From Desulfogranum japonicum DSM 18378 (GTDB lineage Bacteria > Desulfobacterota > Desulfobulbia > Desulfobulbales > Desulfobulbaceae), in NCBI RefSeq assembly GCF_000429945.1, contig NZ_AUCV01000035.1, positions 1-64,000 on the forward strand: a stretch of 64,000 nt of DNA, in the 5' to 3' direction. Below are positions 61,213 through 64,000 of this stretch, one piece after another (the stretch's first letter is position 1; every line of letters begins with the position of its first letter). Both the position numbers and the translations under genes were made by a program. The notes below the pieces were generated by a model, which did no database searches, was not told where the DNA came from, and was given only the letters and a program-made list of their open reading frames with translations.

Positions 61213-62784
61213 ATGAAACAAAAAAATACACAAAATACTGAGCAGCAGGATCTTGAATTACTCAATATGACCTGCCTGTATGAAATTACCAAGCATCTGG
61301 CATCGGCAACCAATCTTCAAGATTGCCTGGAAAAGGTGATGTCAGCGCTTGCCAAGAGAAAAAACATGGATAATGGTACGGTATCCATTATCAACCCTAA
61401 TACCGGAGAGCTTGAAATTGAAGTGGCTCACGGGATTACCGCTGAGGCGAGAAAGCGAGGTCGCTACAAACTCGGAGAAGGTATTACCGGTAAAGTTGTA
61501 GCCACCGGTGAACCTATCATCGTACCCCAAATTGGAGACGAGCCATTATTTCTTAACCGAACAAGAACACGAGGGGATGAACGTAAAAAGAAAAGTTCTT
61601 TTCTCTGTGTGCCTATTTTAACCAGGAATCAATCCATTGGTGCTTTATCCATAGACAGGGTTTATGAAGACAATTTTGGAAATGAAGCTGAACAGGATCT
61701 TCGTTTTTTGACAATTACCTCAGGTTTGATTTCCCAGACCGTAGAACGCATCCAAAAAGTTAATGAAGAACAGGAAGCCTTACGTCAGGAAAACACCAGA
61801 TTAAAAAGAGAACTGTCAGCAAAAAACCGTATTGAAGAAATAGTTGGTAATTCCTCACGCATGCAGGAAGTCTTCGATATGGTTCACAGAGTAGCGGATT
61901 CCAATGCAACCGTACTGCTGAGAGGCGAGTCAGGTACAGGGAAAACTCTTGTTGCAAAAGCTTTGCACCACAATTCCAGCCGTGCTTCAGGTCCATTTGT
62001 GGTGGTTAACTGCTCTGCACTTCCTGAAACACTCCTTGAAAGCGAACTTTTTGGTCATGAAAAAGGTGCATTTACAGGTGCCACAGAAACAAAACAAGGC
62101 CGTTTTGAATTAGCCACCGGTGGAACACTGTTTCTTGATGAAATAGGTGAAATAAGTCCCAGTGTACAGGTTAAACTACTCAACGTTATTCAGGAACGTA
62201 CCTTTCAACGACTGGGTTCCAGTAAAACCCTGACCTCTGATATCCGGCTGGTTGCTGCGACAAATCGAAATCTTGAAACAGCTGTAAAAGAAGGTAATTT
62301 TCGGGAGGATCTCTACTATCGACTTAATGTTTTTCCAATTTATCTTCCACCTCTTCGAGAAAGACGGACTGACATTCTCTTGTTGGCAGAATATTTTCTG
62401 GAAAAATATTCTCTTGAAAACGGAAAACAGATCAAACGAATATCCACCCCGGCCATAGACATGATTGTACAATATCATTGGCCAGGTAATGTCCGGGAGT
62501 TACAGAACTGTATTGAACGCGCTGTCCTTATTTGCGACGGTTCTGCCATCAAGTCCATACACTTGCCACCTTCACTGCAAAGTTCGGACGGCGATCAAAT
62601 CGATAAACCACTCTCGCTGGCAACTGCAGTTGAAAATTTTGAGAGAGAACTTATCATTGATGCGTTGAAAAAAAATAACGGCAACCAGACAAAAGCCGCT
62701 AAAAGTCTTGATACCAGTTTGCGTATCATCAACTATAAAATTCATGGATACAGCATAGATCCAAAACAATTCAAGGTCAGATAA
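61213..62784 (+). CDS. NifA-like sigma-54-dependent activator (GAF-AAA+-HTH)
   Basis: 523 aa. GAF domain about 25-185 ([19 protein letters not shown]), AAA+ domain with Walker [15 protein letters not shown] ([11 protein letters not shown]), [15 protein letters not shown], and C-terminal Fis-type helix-turn-helix ([20 protein letters not shown]). Order and GAF are those of NifA, but no nif gene is in view, so its regulon may be different. It starts 66 bp after the tRNA genes, divergent from them; its TAA overlaps the queH ATG by one base. Confidence 0.85.
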   Translation: MKQKNTQNTEQQDLELLNMTCLYEITKHLASATNLQDCLEKVMSALAKRKNMDNGTVSIINPNTGELEIEVAHGITAEARKRGRYKLGEGITGKVVATGEPIIVPQIGDEPLFLNRTRTRGDERKKKSSFLCVPILTRNQSIGALSIDRVYEDNFGNEAEQDLRFLTITSGLISQTVERIQKVNEEQEALRQENTRLKRELSAKNRIEEIVGNSSRMQEVFDMVHRVADSNATVLLRGESGTGKTLVAKALHHNSSRASGPFVVVNCSALPETLLESELFGHEKGAFTGATETKQGRFELATGGTLFLDEIGEISPSVQVKLLNVIQERTFQRLGSSKTLTSDIRLVAATNRNLETAVKEGNFREDLYYRLNVFPIYLPPLRERRTDILLLAEYFLEKYSLENGKQIKRISTPAIDMIVQYHWPGNVRELQNCIERAVLICDGSAIKSIHLPPSLQSSDGDQIDKPLSLATAVENFERELIIDALKKNNGNQTKAAKSLDTSLRIINYKIHGYSIDPKQFKVR

Positions 62785-63347
62785 TGCATATCCTTCTTCA
62801 TGTATGCTGTGGACCTTGCACAGTTTATCCTCTGGAGCAATTGCGGCAAGATGGTCACACTGTAACTGGATATTTTTTCAACCCAAACATCCATCCCTAC
62901 AGGGAATTTAAACGGCGCATAGCTGCCCTGCGGCAGTTTGCAGAGCTCACTGATTTTAATGTTGAAATTGATACCCGCTATGGACTGAGCGAATTTTTAC
63001 GGCAAGTAGTTTTTAAGGAGCAGGCTAGATGTTCGATCTGCTATGACATGCGACTTTCCCATGTTGCTATGAAAGCAGCAGAACATCAAGCAGATGCTTT
63101 TACAACAACACTACTGTATTCAAAATACCAGCAACATTCCCTGCTTAAAAAAAAGGGGAAAGAATATGCTGACGCCAATAACACATCTTTTTATTATCAA
63201 GATTTCAGAGAAGGCTGGCAACAAGGAATAGAGCAATCCATTGCCATGGATTTGTATAGACAGCCTTACTGTGGCTGCATATATTCCGAGCAGGAACGAT
63301 ATGATAAAAAACTCAGAAAATCAAACCATAGTGCACTGTCAAAATAA
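62784..63347 (+). CDS. queH: Epoxyqueuosine reductase QueH
   Basis: 187 aa. QueH/DUF208 motifs: LHVCCGPCTVY (Cys pair), FNPNIHPYREF, RCSICYDMRL, FTTTLLYSKYQQH and YCGCIYSEQER. QueH replaces the cobalamin-dependent QueG in the last step of queuosine synthesis, reducing epoxyqueuosine in tRNA with an iron-sulfur/iron cofactor. It shares one base with the stop of the activator gene. The rdgB gene follows 12 nt after. Confidence 0.9.
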   Translation: MHILLHVCCGPCTVYPLEQLRQDGHTVTGYFFNPNIHPYREFKRRIAALRQFAELTDFNVEIDTRYGLSEFLRQVVFKEQARCSICYDMRLSHVAMKAAEHQADAFTTTLLYSKYQQHSLLKKKGKEYADANNTSFYYQDFREGWQQGIEQSIAMDLYRQPYCGCIYSEQERYDKKLRKSNHSALSK

Positions 63348-63359
63348 AAGGAAAATGAC

Positions 63360-64000
63360 ATGGAAAATATAATTGTTCTGGCAACCGGTAATAAAAATAA
63401 ACTTGAAGAGATTCGCAATCTACTCAAAGATACTCCTGTTGCCATTCGTTCCCTTGCTGATTTCGGCCCCATGCCTGAAGCAATTGAAGATGGGGAAACC
63501 TTTGATGACAATGCATATAAAAAAGCGATTCACTATTCAAAAATGCTTGGTCTCCCCTGTCTTGCGGATGACTCAGGCCTTGTAGTGGAAGCTTTGGATG
63601 GCCGACCAGGAGTGTATTCTGCAAGGTATGCCGGAGAAAAAGCCTCTGACTGGGATAATTGTGAAAAACTTTTAAAGGAAATGGAAGGAGTCACAGACAG
63701 AAAAGCCTCTTTTGTCTGCGTTCTTTCCCTGGCCACTCCAAAAGGCCCTGCCCTTACCTGGGAGGGGAAGTGTAATGGTGAAATTATTACCGAAAGAAAA
63801 GGCGAATCAGGATTTGGATATGACCCTATCTTTTTTTCACCTGAAGCAGGGAAAACCTTTGCTGAACTTAGTATGGAAGAGAAGGCTTCACTGAGCCACA
63901 GAGGTAAAGCTCTGGAAGAATTTGTCTCTGAAATAGATAAAATACAGATATGGCTAAAACAGCGCATGGATGAAATAAAACCACCAAAACCAGATCACAC
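63360..64000 (+). CDS. rdgB: Non-canonical purine NTP pyrophosphatase (RdgB/HAM1), 3' end outside window
   Basis: 213 codons visible from ATG 63360 (AAGGA 7 nt before) to the window edge; probably slightly beyond full length (about 197-205 aa), so only a C-terminal tail is missing. RdgB motifs: VLATGNKNKLEEIRNLL at the start, FDDNAYKKA, LADDSGLVVEALDGRPGVYS, GFGYDPIFF and LSHRGKAL. It hydrolyses ITP, dITP and XTP to the monophosphate. Its C-terminal extension with PKPPKPDH-type residues is unusual. Confidence 0.9.
   Translation, partial: MENIIVLATGNKNKLEEIRNLLKDTPVAIRSLADFGPMPEAIEDGETFDDNAYKKAIHYSKMLGLPCLADDSGLVVEALDGRPGVYSARYAGEKASDWDNCEKLLKEMEGVTDRKASFVCVLSLATPKGPALTWEGKCNGEIITERKGESGFGYDPIFFSPEAGKTFAELSMEEKASLSHRGKALEEFVSEIDKIQIWLKQRMDEIKPPKPDH

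Overview
The window reads as chromosomal DNA of an anaerobic, probably sulfur-metabolising Desulfobacterota bacterium, most likely near the Desulfobulbales. This is inferred from gene content: several sigma-54 and two-component regulators, a NifX-like protein, SLC13/DASS, NhaD and YeiH-type transporters, an FmdE-like protein, a UGA-containing ArsC-like selenoprotein gene, and QueH in place of QueG. No rRNA or marker gene fixes the taxon.

Layout. 0-5 kb: a transposase start at the edge, a methyltransferase cut down to its first 48 residues, a FecCD-type metal-chelate ABC transporter, a serine resolvase with res-like half-sites, and a nitroreductase lacking its 3' end. 5-7.5 kb: flavoredoxin and Old Yellow Enzyme genes with a TetR regulator and two matching GACCGGTC operators. 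7.6-13.1 kb: YhcC-like radical SAM protein, cupin, FmdE-like protein, two U32-type proteins (one TrhP-like), a stand-alone CBM48 protein and a gamma carbonic anhydrase-like protein. 13.1-18.4 kb: a BMP-type purine/nucleoside ABC transporter with gpt inside the cluster. 18.9-23.5 kb: a signalling operon (PAS-AAA-Fis activator, NifX-like protein, dCache histidine kinase, receiver, degenerate kinase). 24-36 kb: NhaD antiporter, DASS symporter, CBS protein, receiver, an unusual kinase-like/BON/receiver fusion behind a probable sigma-54 promoter with phased upstream sites, a ModF-like ATPase, an aldo/keto reductase and a YeiH-type exporter with two small membrane proteins. 36.7-41.5 kb: MscS channel, CDP-alcohol phosphatidyltransferase, a CarS-like/metallophosphoesterase fusion, then a DUF3047 protein and a lipoprotein on the other strand. 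41.6-48 kb: TrpXYZ-like ABC transporter, fumC, LysE exporter and crotonase. 48-54 kb: an AraC/MFS pair and a PKD-repeat protein. 54-59.9 kb: GspE/PilB ATPase, HDOD protein, the selenoprotein, bioF, bioG and a DUF3060-like secreted protein. 60.9-64 kb: two tRNA-Ser genes, a NifA-like activator, queH and the start of rdgB.

The gaps from 23 kb and especially 44-60 kb carry several families of short non-coding inverted-repeat elements. Two copies of family A (about 160 bp) and one longer relative have perfect 8-bp target duplications, so they are real transposition products (MITEs); their GTAA ends and 8-bp duplications fit mobilisation by an IS66-type transposase. A second family sits at stop codons, and others have extended neighbouring open frames, creating false starts or false ORFs.

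The most notable items are the in-frame UGA selenoprotein in front of bioF/bioG, the CarS-phosphoesterase fusion, the receiver protein with a degenerate kinase-like domain under apparent sigma-54 control, and the MITE families with intact target duplications.
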